64,000 nt of DNA from Microbacterium oxydans. GTDB lineage: Bacteria; Actinomycetota; Actinomycetes; Actinomycetales; Microbacteriaceae. Location of the stretch: contig NZ_JYIV01000015.1 of the NCBI RefSeq assembly GCF_000956405.1, forward strand, positions 25,694 to 89,693. Reading direction: 5' to 3'. Both the position numbers and the translations under genes were made by a program. The notes under the pieces are model-generated. The model saw only the letters and a program-made list of their open reading frames with translations, was not told the DNA's origin and made no database searches. This document shows positions 51,209 to 58,980 of this stretch, piece by piece (positions within the stretch are counted from its first letter, which is position 1; the number at the start of each line of letters is the position of its first letter).

Positions 51209-53767
51209 ATGCACGTTCCTCTCCCGCCCTCCTCACGGAATGGCCGTGGTCGCCGCCGCCCGCTGCTGCGATACGGCACGATCGCGGCGCTCGTCCTCGC
51301 CCTCACCCTCCCCGCCACCGCAGCCTCGGCGGCCCCTGCCCCCGGCTACCTGACCGATCCGAACGCGGATCCGGGCGACTACCTCGAACTGAACATCGGT
51401 GCCGACCGCACCGCCGCGAACTACTTCTATCGCATCCCCGCGCTCGCCCACCTCGGCGACGGCGTGGTCCTCGCGTCGTGGGATGCCCGACCGGGGAGCG
51501 CGGCCGACGCCCCCAACCCGAACTCGATCATCCAGCGTCGTTCGACCGACAACGGCCGCACCTGGGGCCCGCTGCAGATCATCGCGGCAGGGAAGACCGG
51601 AAGCGGCCAGTACGGCTACTCCGACCCGAGCTACGTCGTCGACCGGGTGAGCGGCCGCGTCTTCGCGTTCTTCGTGCACTCCAAGGACCAGGGATTCCAG
51701 GGGAGCGCCTACGGAGACGACGACGCGAACCGGCAGGTCATGGGCGCTGCGGTGATCCACTCGGACGACGGCGGTGCGACATGGAGCGCGCCGCGGCTGA
51801 TCACCGACGTCGCCAAGACCTCGAACGGCACCACCAGCGCAGGCGTGTACACGCCCGTGGCGGGGGACGTGAAGGGCACGTTCGCGACGTCGGGGGAGGG
51901 TATCCAGCTGCGTTACGGCGTCCACGCCGGACGACTCATCCAGCAGTACGCCGGCACGGTGCGGCAGTCGAACGGATCGACGGCGATCCAGGCGTACTCC
52001 GTGTACTCCGACGACGGCGGTATCACCTGGGAGCGCGGCGAGTACGTCGGCACCGGCATGGACGAGAACAAGGTCGTCGAGCTCTCCGACGGCCGCGTCA
52101 TGCTCAACTCGCGCGACAGCTCCAACGGGCGTCTGCGCAAGGTGGCGATCTCGACGGACGGCGGCCACAGCTACGGGCCGGTCACCCGTGACGCCGAGCT
52201 ACCCGACCCCACGAACAACGCCTCGATCACGCGGCTGCATCCGGAGGCGCCCGCCGGCAGCGTCGACGCGAAGAAGCTGGTCTTCACGAACGCGAACAAC
52301 GGCGCCGACGGCAGCCGCGTGAACGGGGCGGTGCGGCTCTCGTGCGACGACGGAGAGACCTGGCCTGGCCTGCGCACGCTCGAGACCGGGACGTTCGCCT
52401 ACTCCAGCGCCACGGCGATCGACGACGGCAGGGTGGGGGTGCTGTGGGAGGCCGGCTATACGAACACCATGCAGTTCTCCTCGTTCGACGAGGCGTGGAT
52501 GAATGCGGTGTGCGCCCCGCTCTCGGTGCCGCAGACCGCGCTCACCGCCGGTGCGGTGACCACGGTTCCGGTCACCGTCACGAACCAGGAGTCGACAGCG
52601 CTCAGCGGCGCCGTGACGTTCCACACTCCGACCGGCTGGACGGCGACGACCGCACCGGTCACCGGCCTCGCACCGGGCGCGAGCGCCACCGTGAGCGTGC
52701 AGGTCACCGCGCCGCAGGGAGCCGCGGGCGCCCAGCGTCTGCAGGCCGCCTTCACCGCTGCCGACGGACGCCTGAGTCAGACGACCGCGACGCTCACGCT
52801 GCCGCAGTCGTCCGTACTCGGGGCGACCCTCACAGCGACCAACACATCGGCCGCGCGGAACGTCGTGACGAATCCGTACACCGCCGGCGAGCAACTGAGC
52901 TTCCAGGTGCGGGTCGTGAGCACGGCGGGCATGAACACGGTCGTGACCCCGGCGGCGAACACCTTCACCACCGGCTTCGCGCCCACCGCCTGCCGGTGGC
53001 TGAACCTGCCGGCGTACGACGCCTACAACTGCGGCACCCCACGGCGCACGCTCACGCAGGCCGACATCGACCGCGGCTGGTACACGCCGGAGTTCAGCTT
53101 CACCGTCGCGCCGGTCGACGGCTCGGCCCCCGCTGTCACCGTGACCCATGCGGCCGCTCCGGTGGTGCTGCGCGACGGCGTGCTCGCGGCGACGATCACG
53201 GGAGCGCGGGCGGACGCGGGGCGGGACCTGGAGACGAACCCCTACGCGGTGGGTGAGCAGGTGCCCTACGGCTTCCGGGTCGACAACCGCAGTCCGGTCG
53301 TGGTCTCGGTGGTTCCCGCATCCGGTGACTTCTCGCCCTTCCTGCCGCCGGCGGCCGGCAACTGCCGCTACCGCGACCTCCCGGTCGGCTCGGGCTACGA
53401 CTGCGGGACCGCGCGCCACACCGTGACCCAGGCCGACGTGGATCGCGGGTTCTTCGTCGCCGACACCACGTGGACGATCGAGGCGGCAGGGCAGTCGACG
53501 AAACGCATCGCCGTGGCGGGCGGCGAGATCGATGTGATCGCGCGCGCCCCGGGCGTCTCCGGCACAGCAGTGGGCGAGTGGGCGGACGAGAACGGGAACG
53601 GCGTGGCCGATGCCTCCGACACCGTGACGTGGACCCGTACCGTCGAGAACATCGGCAACGTCGCGCTCGATGCCGTGACCGCTGCCGGAGCGGACGTGGG
53701 CGTGCTCGCGCCCGGTGAGACGGCGACCCCCGATCCGATCGTCGTCCGGCTCACGACGCTCGACTGA
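51209..53767 (+). CDS. Secreted multidomain exo-alpha-sialidase (GH33)
   Basis: The product is 852 residues. A signal peptide ends near AATASA/AAPAPG (about residue 42). Seen: the YRIP motif (YFYRIPALA, Arg75, contacts the carboxylate of sialic acid), five Asp-box repeats (S-x-D-x-G-x-T-W type: STDNGRTWG, SDDGGATWS, SDDGGITWE, STDGGHSYG, SCDDGETWP), and MDENKVVEL. A NEW3/beta-sandwich region (about 435-535), two related beta repeats (each DVDRG/DIDRG-centred) and a final DENGNGVADASDTV domain follow. There is no sorting signal, so it is released or loosely bound. It frees sialic acid outside the cell for the importer. Confidence 0.93.
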   Translation: MHVPLPPSSRNGRGRRRPLLRYGTIAALVLALTLPATAASAAPAPGYLTDPNADPGDYLELNIGADRTAANYFYRIPALAHLGDGVVLASWDARPGSAADAPNPNSIIQRRSTDNGRTWGPLQIIAAGKTGSGQYGYSDPSYVVDRVSGRVFAFFVHSKDQGFQGSAYGDDDANRQVMGAAVIHSDDGGATWSAPRLITDVAKTSNGTTSAGVYTPVAGDVKGTFATSGEGIQLRYGVHAGRLIQQYAGTVRQSNGSTAIQAYSVYSDDGGITWERGEYVGTGMDENKVVELSDGRVMLNSRDSSNGRLRKVAISTDGGHSYGPVTRDAELPDPTNNASITRLHPEAPAGSVDAKKLVFTNANNGADGSRVNGAVRLSCDDGETWPGLRTLETGTFAYSSATAIDDGRVGVLWEAGYTNTMQFSSFDEAWMNAVCAPLSVPQTALTAGAVTTVPVTVTNQESTALSGAVTFHTPTGWTATTAPVTGLAPGASATVSVQVTAPQGAAGAQRLQAAFTAADGRLSQTTATLTLPQSSVLGATLTATNTSAARNVVTNPYTAGEQLSFQVRVVSTAGMNTVVTPAANTFTTGFAPTACRWLNLPAYDAYNCGTPRRTLTQADIDRGWYTPEFSFTVAPVDGSAPAVTVTHAAAPVVLRDGVLAATITGARADAGRDLETNPYAVGEQVPYGFRVDNRSPVVVSVVPASGDFSPFLPPAAGNCRYRDLPVGSGYDCGTARHTVTQADVDRGFFVADTTWTIEAAGQSTKRIAVAGGEIDVIARAPGVSGTAVGEWADENGNGVADASDTVTWTRTVENIGNVALDAVTAAGADVGVLAPGETATPDPIVVRLTTLD

Positions 53768-53786
53768 CGCTCCTCCGCAGAGGGGC

Positions 53787-53858
53787 AGCCGACGAGCGGC
53801 CTGAAAACTCACAGCCCGTTCCCAGGGCTGCGGGACCAAATCGGGCCGCTTGTCGGTT
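53787..53858 (+). ncRNA. Candidate structured leader or terminator RNA before msrB
   Basis: An outer stem (53787-53801 with 53844-53858) of 15 pairs, including two G-U pairs in RNA, encloses a hairpin CAGCCC (53812-53817) / GGGCTG (53825-53830). UCCC in its 7-base loop can pair with GGGA just downstream (53832-53835), giving a pseudoknot-like form. TTCTTCT follows the outer stem. It lies between the sialidase stop and msrB. It could be a terminator for the sialidase or a regulatory leader of msrB. No known riboswitch was recognised. Confidence 0.4.
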
Positions 53859-53905
53859 CTTCTCTGAGACGGCGCAGCCAGCGACGTCGGAGAAGGAGTC
53901 AGATC

Positions 53906-54394
53906 ATGTCGAACGACTACGGCAAGACCCCCGAGGCCGTCAGCGGTCTCACCCCGCTGCAGTACGAGGTGACGCAGCGGGACGCCACGGAGCCGCCGTT
54001 CCGCAATGCCTACTGGAACAACCACGACGACGGCATCTACGTCGATGTCGTCTCCGGCGAGCCCCTGTTCTCGTCGACCGACAAGTTCGACAGCGGGACC
54101 GGCTGGCCGAGCTTCACCAAGCCCATCGATGCCGACGCGGTGACCACCCGCACCGACCGCTCGCTGTGGATGAAGCGCACCGAGGCGCGTTCCGCCGGTG
54201 CGGACAGCCACCTGGGACACGTCTTCGACGACGGACCCCGCGCCGAGGGCGGCCTGCGCTACTGCATGAACTCCGCGGCCCTCCGCTTCATCCCGGCCGA
54301 CAGCCTGGAGGAAGAGGGGTACGGTCGCTACAGCGCCCTCTTCGCCCGCCCCACCACCACCGATACCCCCGACACCGCTGAGGAGCAGTCATGA
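53906..54394 (+). CDS. msrB: Peptide-methionine (R)-S-oxide reductase MsrB
   Basis: The product is 162 residues. Seen: [38 protein letters not shown] with the conserved Trp-Pro-Ser-Phe, [11 protein letters not shown], and [13 protein letters not shown], in which Cys is the catalytic residue. The zinc-binding CxxC pairs are absent, so it is a zinc-free MsrB. It repairs R-methionine sulfoxide in proteins and needs thioredoxin. It overlaps msrA by ATGA, so both stereoisomers are handled by one transcript. Confidence 0.96.
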   Translation: MSNDYGKTPEAVSGLTPLQYEVTQRDATEPPFRNAYWNNHDDGIYVDVVSGEPLFSSTDKFDSGTGWPSFTKPIDADAVTTRTDRSLWMKRTEARSAGADSHLGHVFDDGPRAEGGLRYCMNSAALRFIPADSLEEEGYGRYSALFARPTTTDTPDTAEEQS

Positions 54395-54936
54395 CCGACG
54401 ACGGCAACATCACCCGCACCCCTGGAACCGAGACGGCCGTCCTCGCCGGCGGTTGTTTCTGGGGCATGGAAGACCTGATCCGCCGCCAGCCCGGCGTGCT
54501 CGACACCCGCGTCGGCTACACCGGCGGCTCGAACGACCACGCGACCTATCGCAACCACCCCGGCCACGCCGAGGCCGTCGAGATCGTGTTCGACCCGACG
54601 AAGACGACGTACCGCGACATCCTCGCGTTCTTCTTCCAGATCCACGACCCGTCGACCAAGGACCGTCAGGGCAACGACATCGGATCCAGCTACCGTTCCG
54701 CGATCTTCCCGCTCTCCCCGGAGCAGGAGACCGTCGCGCGCGAGACGATCGCCGACGTCGACGCCTCCGGCCTGTGGCCCGCGAAGGCCGTCACCACGAT
54801 CGAGCCCGCCGGCCCGTTCTGGCAGGCCGAGGAGGAGCACCAGGACTACCTGATCAAGTATCCGAACGGCTACACCTGCCACTTCCCGCGTGCGGGATGG
54901 GTGCTGCCGAAGCGCGACGAGGCTGCCGCCGTCTGA
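54391..54936 (+). CDS. msrA: Peptide-methionine (S)-S-oxide reductase MsrA
   Basis: The product is 181 residues from ATG 54391 (ATGA overlap). Seen: the active-site [17 protein letters not shown] with catalytic Cys, [44 protein letters not shown], and [20 protein letters not shown] with a C-terminal resolving Cys candidate. It reduces S-methionine sulfoxide, completing repair by MsrB. A strong terminator follows the stop. Confidence 0.97.
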   Translation: MTDDGNITRTPGTETAVLAGGCFWGMEDLIRRQPGVLDTRVGYTGGSNDHATYRNHPGHAEAVEIVFDPTKTTYRDILAFFFQIHDPSTKDRQGNDIGSSYRSAIFPLSPEQETVARETIADVDASGLWPAKAVTTIEPAGPFWQAEEEHQDYLIKYPNGYTCHFPRAGWVLPKRDEAAAV

Positions 54937-54946
54937 GCGCACCCTC

Positions 54947-54983
54947 ACGTGTGGCCCGGTCGATCGTCGACCGGGCCACACGT
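54947..54983. terminator. Strong bidirectional hairpin terminator
   Basis: 17-bp perfect arms (54947-54963 and 54967-54983, ACGTGTGGCCCGGTCGA and complement) enclose a 3-base loop. It lies 10 bases after the msrA stop and 22 bases before the end of the convergent hydrolase gene. Confidence 0.75.
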
Positions 54984-55005
54984 CTGTGGTTCATGACTCT
55001 GCGGG

Positions 55006-55806
55006 CTACGACTCTGCGAGGAAGGCCACGGCGGCCTCTTTGAAGTCGCGGGAACCCGGGGCGTTGAAGTGGTTCCGGTTCGGGATCTCGAAGAACCGGC
55101 CGTCGGGAGCTGCAGCGGCCAGCGCCCGCGAGCCTTCGATGATCGCGTCCTTCGACCCGGTGGCGAACAGGATCGGCCGGATCGGCGCATCCGAGGGATC
55201 CGGGTCGATCATGCCCGACGCCCGCATGCCCTCGGCGAGTGCCACGAGCGCCTGCAGGTCGTTGCCCGGTACCCGCTCGGTCAGGGCGATGTAGTTCTGC
55301 GTCGTCCGGTCGGCCACGGGCGTGCCGTCGGCGATGTAGGCGCGCACCTGATCGAGGTCGAGCCGCGCGAGGGGGATGCCGTCCGGTACGCCTCCCAGCA
55401 CTGCCCGTCCGATGCGGTGCGGCAGCTCGCGCGCGACCTCCCAGCCCACCCGTGCACCCAGCGAGTAGCCGACGTAGAACGCGTCGTCGACGAGGTACGT
55501 GTCCATGACGGTCTCGACATCCGTGACGAGCGTGCGGATGCGGTAGCCGTCTGGGTCGTGCGGCTTCTCGCTGAGGCCGTGCCCGCGCTGGTCGAGCGCC
55601 AGCACGCGATATCCCTCACGGGTGAGCTCGCGTACCCAGCCTGTGAGCACCCAGTTGTCGCGCGCGTTCGACGCGAAGCCGTGCACGATCACCACGACCG
55701 GGGCGTCGAGATCGCCCCAGGTATAGGTCGCCAGCCGGGTGCCGTCGGCGGCGTAGACGTGTTGCGGTGCGGGCATGCTGGTCAGGTCGGAGAGAGGGAC
55801 GGCCAC
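55006..55806 (-). CDS. Alpha/beta-hydrolase fold protein
   Basis: The product is 266 residues from GTG 55806; an ATG at 55776 (MPAPQHVY) may be the true start, as the ribosome site is weak at both. Seen: VVVIVHGFASNARDNW (oxyanion loop), ALDQRGHGLSEKP, nucleophile elbow VGYSLGARVG (Ser), ATGSKDAIIEG (acid region), and RNHFNAPGS (His). The pattern is that of a soluble esterase/epoxide-hydrolase-like enzyme of unknown substrate. It lies convergent with msrA and upstream of the DoxX gene in reverse order on the same strand. Confidence 0.83.
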   Translation of the reverse strand: MAVPLSDLTSMPAPQHVYAADGTRLATYTWGDLDAPVVVIVHGFASNARDNWVLTGWVRELTREGYRVLALDQRGHGLSEKPHDPDGYRIRTLVTDVETVMDTYLVDDAFYVGYSLGARVGWEVARELPHRIGRAVLGGVPDGIPLARLDLDQVRAYIADGTPVADRTTQNYIALTERVPGNDLQALVALAEGMRASGMIDPDPSDAPIRPILFATGSKDAIIEGSRALAAAAPDGRFFEIPNRNHFNAPGSRDFKEAAVAFLAES

Positions 55807-55840
55807 CTCTCCATCTTGGCCCTGTTCGCGGGTGTGCGGC

Positions 55841-56206
55841 TCAGAGCACCACGAGGAAGCCGAGCACCGCGCTCGCGACGCCCAGCACGGCGAGCACGAG
55901 TGCGGGTGCGGCCGTCTCCTTGCGGCGCAGATGCACGACGACAGCGCCGATCATGATGATCGCGATCCCGGTGCCGGCGAGTGCGGCGAGGATCGGGGCG
56001 ATGCCGGTGGCCAGGGGCAGGATGAGCCCGAAGGCGCCGATCACCTCGAGAGCGGCGATGGCCTTGATCGACCCGGTGGAGAAGTCCTCCGTCCATGCCA
56101 TGCCGCGTTCGGCGAGGGTCGTCTTCGGGGTGACGAGCTTCATGAAGCCGCCGCCGAGCATGGCGAGGGCGAGCAGGCCGTTGACGATCCAGAGGGCGAT
56201 GAGCAT
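55841..56206 (-). CDS. DoxX-family membrane protein
   Basis: The product is 121 residues from ATG 56206 (MLIALWIVNGLLALAMLGGGFMKL). Four hydrophobic segments are seen, plus the family features FMKLVTPKTTLAERGMAW and AALEVIGAFGLILPLATG. DoxX-like proteins are poorly characterised; some take part in oxidative stress or quinone reactions. It is divergent from an HxlR-type regulator with an operator-like palindrome between, so it is probably controlled by that regulator. Confidence 0.87.
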   Translation of the reverse strand: MLIALWIVNGLLALAMLGGGFMKLVTPKTTLAERGMAWTEDFSTGSIKAIAALEVIGAFGLILPLATGIAPILAALAGTGIAIIMIGAVVVHLRRKETAAPALVLAVLGVASAVLGFLVVL

Positions 56207-56228
56207 AGGGGTTCCGTTCCGTGTGTTT

Positions 56229-56243
56229 GTTACGATCAGTAAC
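56229..56243. promoter_or_regulatory. Inverted repeat between DoxX and HxlR genes
   Basis: GTTAC (56229-56233) and GTAAC (56239-56243) surround a 5-base centre in the 66-bp divergent promoter region. HxlR-type regulators bind such short inverted repeats near their own genes. Confidence 0.5.
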
Positions 56244-56272
56244 CGATCGACCATCAACAATGGAGGATGCGG

Positions 56273-56710
56273 ATGGCGACTGCAAAAGGCACATCCATGT
56301 CACCGACGCACATCGATGAGTCCACGCTCGCCGGATTCCCCGGCTACGAGAGCTCCTGCTCGGGCGATGAGGACGCGGGTCGCGCCATCCGCGAGGTGCT
56401 CGACCGTGTCGGGGACAAGTGGTCGCTGCTGGTGATCGCCACCCTGCGTCGTGATCGCCTGCGATTCAGCGAGCTGCTCCGGCACATCCCGGGTATCTCG
56501 CAGCGGATGCTCACCCTCACGCTGCGCCAGCTCGAGCGCGACGGGCTGATCGGTCGCACGGCGTACGCCGAGGTCCCGCCTCGGGTGGAGTACGAGCTGA
56601 CCGCCCTCGGCGAGACCCTCATCCCGATCGCGAAGACCATCGGCGACTGGGCGCTCGCGAATCATCCCACCATCGAGGAATCCCGCGCGCGGTACGGCGC
56701 GACCCGCTGA
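56273..56710 (+). CDS. HxlR-family transcriptional regulator
   Basis: The product is 145 residues from ATG 56273, with GGAGG six bases upstream; ATG 56267 adds two residues. Seen: an N-terminal extension with SSCSG (a Cys which in HxlR proteins can be a redox sensor), then a winged helix: IREVLDRVGDKWSLLVIATLRRDRLRFSELLRHIPGISQRMLTLTLRQLERDGLIGRTAYAEVPPRVEYELT. It is divergent from the DoxX gene. A link to oxidative signals is plausible because methionine sulfoxide reductases, catalase and a Fur-family gene surround it. Confidence 0.92.
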   Translation: MATAKGTSMSPTHIDESTLAGFPGYESSCSGDEDAGRAIREVLDRVGDKWSLLVIATLRRDRLRFSELLRHIPGISQRMLTLTLRQLERDGLIGRTAYAEVPPRVEYELTALGETLIPIAKTIGDWALANHPTIEESRARYGATR

Positions 56711-56765
56711 ACCGGCTCGATGCCGTCCGGCCCCCGGGGTCGGCACCGTCGACCGCCCACGATGA

Positions 56766-56805
56766 CGAAACCCCCTCCTGTCGCCGGGCGAAGGAGGGGG
56801 TTTCG
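56766..56805. terminator. Bidirectional hairpin terminator
   Basis: 14-bp perfect arms CGAAACCCCCTCCT (56766-56779) and AGGAGGGGGTTTCG (56792-56805) enclose a 12-base loop. It lies between the convergent HxlR and catalase genes, with T-rich ends on both strands. Confidence 0.8.
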
Positions 56806-56837
56806 GTGTGGAGACGATGTCTCCGCGGGTAGATGGA

Positions 56838-58289
56838 TCAGACCCGATCGCGCAGAGCAGCGCCGAGCTCGGCGTCGACGTTCGTCCAGTACTGGAAGAA
56901 ACGCTCGCGGATGGCGTCGACCGTGATCGAGCGCCCCTGGCCGGTCAGCGTCTCCAGGAAGCGGGCGCGCTGCTCACCGTCGAACACCTCGCGGTAGAGC
57001 GTGCCGGGCTGACCGAAGTCGTCGTCCTCGGCGTGCAGGGTCGCCGCGGAGCGCTGGATCTCGCCATCGGCTTCCCAGTTCACCTCGATGCCCTTGGCCG
57101 GGTCGGCTTCCGGTCCGCCCGCCGCTCCGTAGGAGTTCGGCTGGTAGGTGCGGTGCGCGGCGTCGTTGAACTGGTAGCGCATCGAGCCCTCGTGCTGGTA
57201 GTTGCGGGCCTCGCTCGCGTGCGGCTGGTTCACCGGCAACTGGTTGTAGTTCGGGCCGATGCGGTGGCGCTGGGCGTCCGGGTAGGCGAAGATGCGCCCC
57301 ATCAGCATCTTGTCCGGCGAGATGCCGGTGCCGGGCACCTGGTTCCCGGGCGAGAACGCGGCCTGCTCGATCTGCGCGAAGAAGTTCTCCGGGTTGCGGT
57401 TCAGGGTCAGGGTGCCGACCTTGATGCGCGGGTAGTCCTTCTTCGAGATGGTCTTGGTGAGGTCGAACGGGTTGAACCGGTAGTCCTTGGCCTCGTCGTA
57501 GGGCATGATCTGGACGTAGAGGTCCCACTTCGGGAACTCGCCGTCGGCGATCGACCGGAACAGGTCGCGCCGGTAGTGGTCGGCGTCCGACCCGGCGAGC
57601 TGCTCGGCCTCTTCGTTGCTCATCGCCTCGACGCCCTGCTGCGAGATGAAGTGGTACTTCACCCAGAAGACCTCGCCCGCGGCGTTGACCCACGAGTAGG
57701 TGTGCGAGCCGTAGCCGTTCATGTGCCGCCAGCTGAGGGGGAGACCGCGGTCGCCCATGAGGTAGGTGACCTGGTGGGCGCTCTCCGGCGACAGGGTCCA
57801 GAAGTCCCACTGCATGTCGGGGTCGCGCAGGCCCGAGTCGCCCAGTCGCTTCTGCGAGTGGATGAAGTCCGGGAACTTGATCGCGTCACGCAGGAAGAAG
57901 GTCGGCGTGTTGTTGCCGACGATGTCGAGGTTGCCCTCTTCCGAGTACATGCGGAGCGAGAACCCGCGCACGTCGCGCCAGGTGTCGGGGGAGCCCTGCT
58001 CGCCGGCGACCGAGGAGAAGCGGATGAGGGTCTCGCTCGTCGCGCCCGGCTGGAAGACGGCGGCGCGGGTGTACGCAGACACGTCCTCGGTGACGACGAA
58101 CTCGCCGAACGCGCCGCCGCCCTTCGCGTGCGGGTTGCGCTCCGGCACCCGCTCGCGGTTGAAGGCCGCGATCTTCTCGACCAGGTAGTGGTCGTGCAGG
58201 ACGGTGGGGCCGTCTGCGCCGACGGTGAGCGAATGCGTGTCGCTCGCGATCGGGGCTCCGGCCTGCGTGGTGGTGGCAGGTTTCGTCAT
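56838..58289 (-). CDS. katA: Monofunctional haem catalase KatA
   Basis: The product is 483 residues, a typical small-subunit clade-3 catalase. Seen: [22 protein letters not shown] with the catalytic His, [40 protein letters not shown] with the catalytic Asn, and [17 protein letters not shown] with the haem-ligand Tyr. It converts hydrogen peroxide to water and oxygen. It lies downstream of the Fur-family gene on the same strand (69 bp), so Fur-type, peroxide-linked regulation is likely. Confidence 0.97.
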   Translation of the reverse strand: MTKPATTTQAGAPIASDTHSLTVGADGPTVLHDHYLVEKIAAFNRERVPERNPHAKGGGAFGEFVVTEDVSAYTRAAVFQPGATSETLIRFSSVAGEQGSPDTWRDVRGFSLRMYSEEGNLDIVGNNTPTFFLRDAIKFPDFIHSQKRLGDSGLRDPDMQWDFWTLSPESAHQVTYLMGDRGLPLSWRHMNGYGSHTYSWVNAAGEVFWVKYHFISQQGVEAMSNEEAEQLAGSDADHYRRDLFRSIADGEFPKWDLYVQIMPYDEAKDYRFNPFDLTKTISKKDYPRIKVGTLTLNRNPENFFAQIEQAAFSPGNQVPGTGISPDKMLMGRIFAYPDAQRHRIGPNYNQLPVNQPHASEARNYQHEGSMRYQFNDAAHRTYQPNSYGAAGGPEADPAKGIEVNWEADGEIQRSAATLHAEDDDFGQPGTLYREVFDGEQRARFLETLTGQGRSITVDAIRERFFQYWTNVDAELGAALRDRV

Positions 58290-58358
58290 GGTGTTCTCCT
58301 TCTCCGCGCAGGCGCAACGAATACCCCCATCCGTGGATGGGTGATCGGCGGACTGCTC

Positions 58359-58778
58359 CTACGGGGCGTTCTGGCAACTGGGGCAGAGGCCCCAGAAGGT
58401 GACTTCGGCTGTCTGGACGGTGAATCCCCCCGTCGAGGACGGGGTGAGACACGGCGCTTCTCCGACGACGCAGTCCACATCGCCGATCGCACCGCAGGAG
58501 GTGCAGACGACGTGGTGGTGGTTGTCGTTGATGCGCCGCTCGTAGAGCGCCGCGGATCCTGCCGGTTCGATCCGGCGGATGAGGCCCGCCGTCGTCAGGT
58601 CCGCGAGGATGTTGTGCACCGACTGGATCGACGTGGTCGGCAGCACGTCGGACACGGCGCGGTAGAGCCGCTCCGCATCCGTATGGGCCATGGAGTCGAG
58701 AGCCTCGAGAACGGCGACGCGGCCCGCGGTCGCCCGAAGCCCAGCGCCGCGAAGCGCCGAGTCGAGTTCTGTCTCCAT
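58359..58778 (-). CDS. Fur-family regulator (FurA/PerR-like), upstream of catalase
   Basis: The product is 139 residues. Seen: a winged helix (LRATAGRVAVLEALDSMAHTDAERLYRAVSDVLPTTSIQSVHNILADLTTAGLIRR), then the metal-binding region INDNHHHVVCTSCGAIGDVDC and CPSCQ. The two CxxC pairs form the structural zinc site. The HHH run is the regulatory site, as in PerR/FurA. In actinobacteria such genes commonly sit upstream of catalase and repress both. An inverted repeat lies 20 bases ahead of the start. Confidence 0.93.
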   Translation of the reverse strand: METELDSALRGAGLRATAGRVAVLEALDSMAHTDAERLYRAVSDVLPTTSIQSVHNILADLTTAGLIRRIEPAGSAALYERRINDNHHHVVCTSCGAIGDVDCVVGEAPCLTPSSTGGFTVQTAEVTFWGLCPSCQNAP

Positions 58779-58797
58779 CCCTCGAGGCTACCTTGTT

Positions 58798-58814
58798 TTT
58801 TGAATAACTCAAAA
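58798..58814. promoter_or_regulatory. Fur/PerR-type operator
   Basis: TTTTGA (58798-58803) and TCAAAA (58809-58814) form a perfect inverted repeat around a 5-base centre, in the most AT-rich stretch of this region. It lies 20 bases upstream of the Fur-family ATG and so fits autoregulation. Confidence 0.65.
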
Positions 58815-58980
58815 GAAAGAATACCGGCATGACGCGTGCGGGCTCATCTGCGGGCGTGAAATCTAACCCAGGTGAGGTCTCAAAAAGGGCGAGGCGTTTC
58901 GAGGTCGCCTTCGTTACTCTGGGCAAAATCACAGCTTGGGCGGCGGGGGTGGTCGCTCATTCGATGCCGAGGGGGCCTCG
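58815..58980 (+). other. Leader region of the surface-protein gene, possible hairpin
   Basis: A GGCGA/TCGCC hairpin is seen near 58889-58912, with CCAG/CTGG segments flanking it at about 58868 and 58919. TACTCT at about 58916 could be a -10 box. GAGGGGG at about 58968 is the ribosome site. No known riboswitch was recognised. I see no gene in the stretch. Confidence 0.3.

Noticed and set aside
53787..53858. SAM, fluoride or guanidine riboswitch
   Set aside because: None of the conserved cores of these classes is recognisable. Kept as an unassigned structure or terminator.
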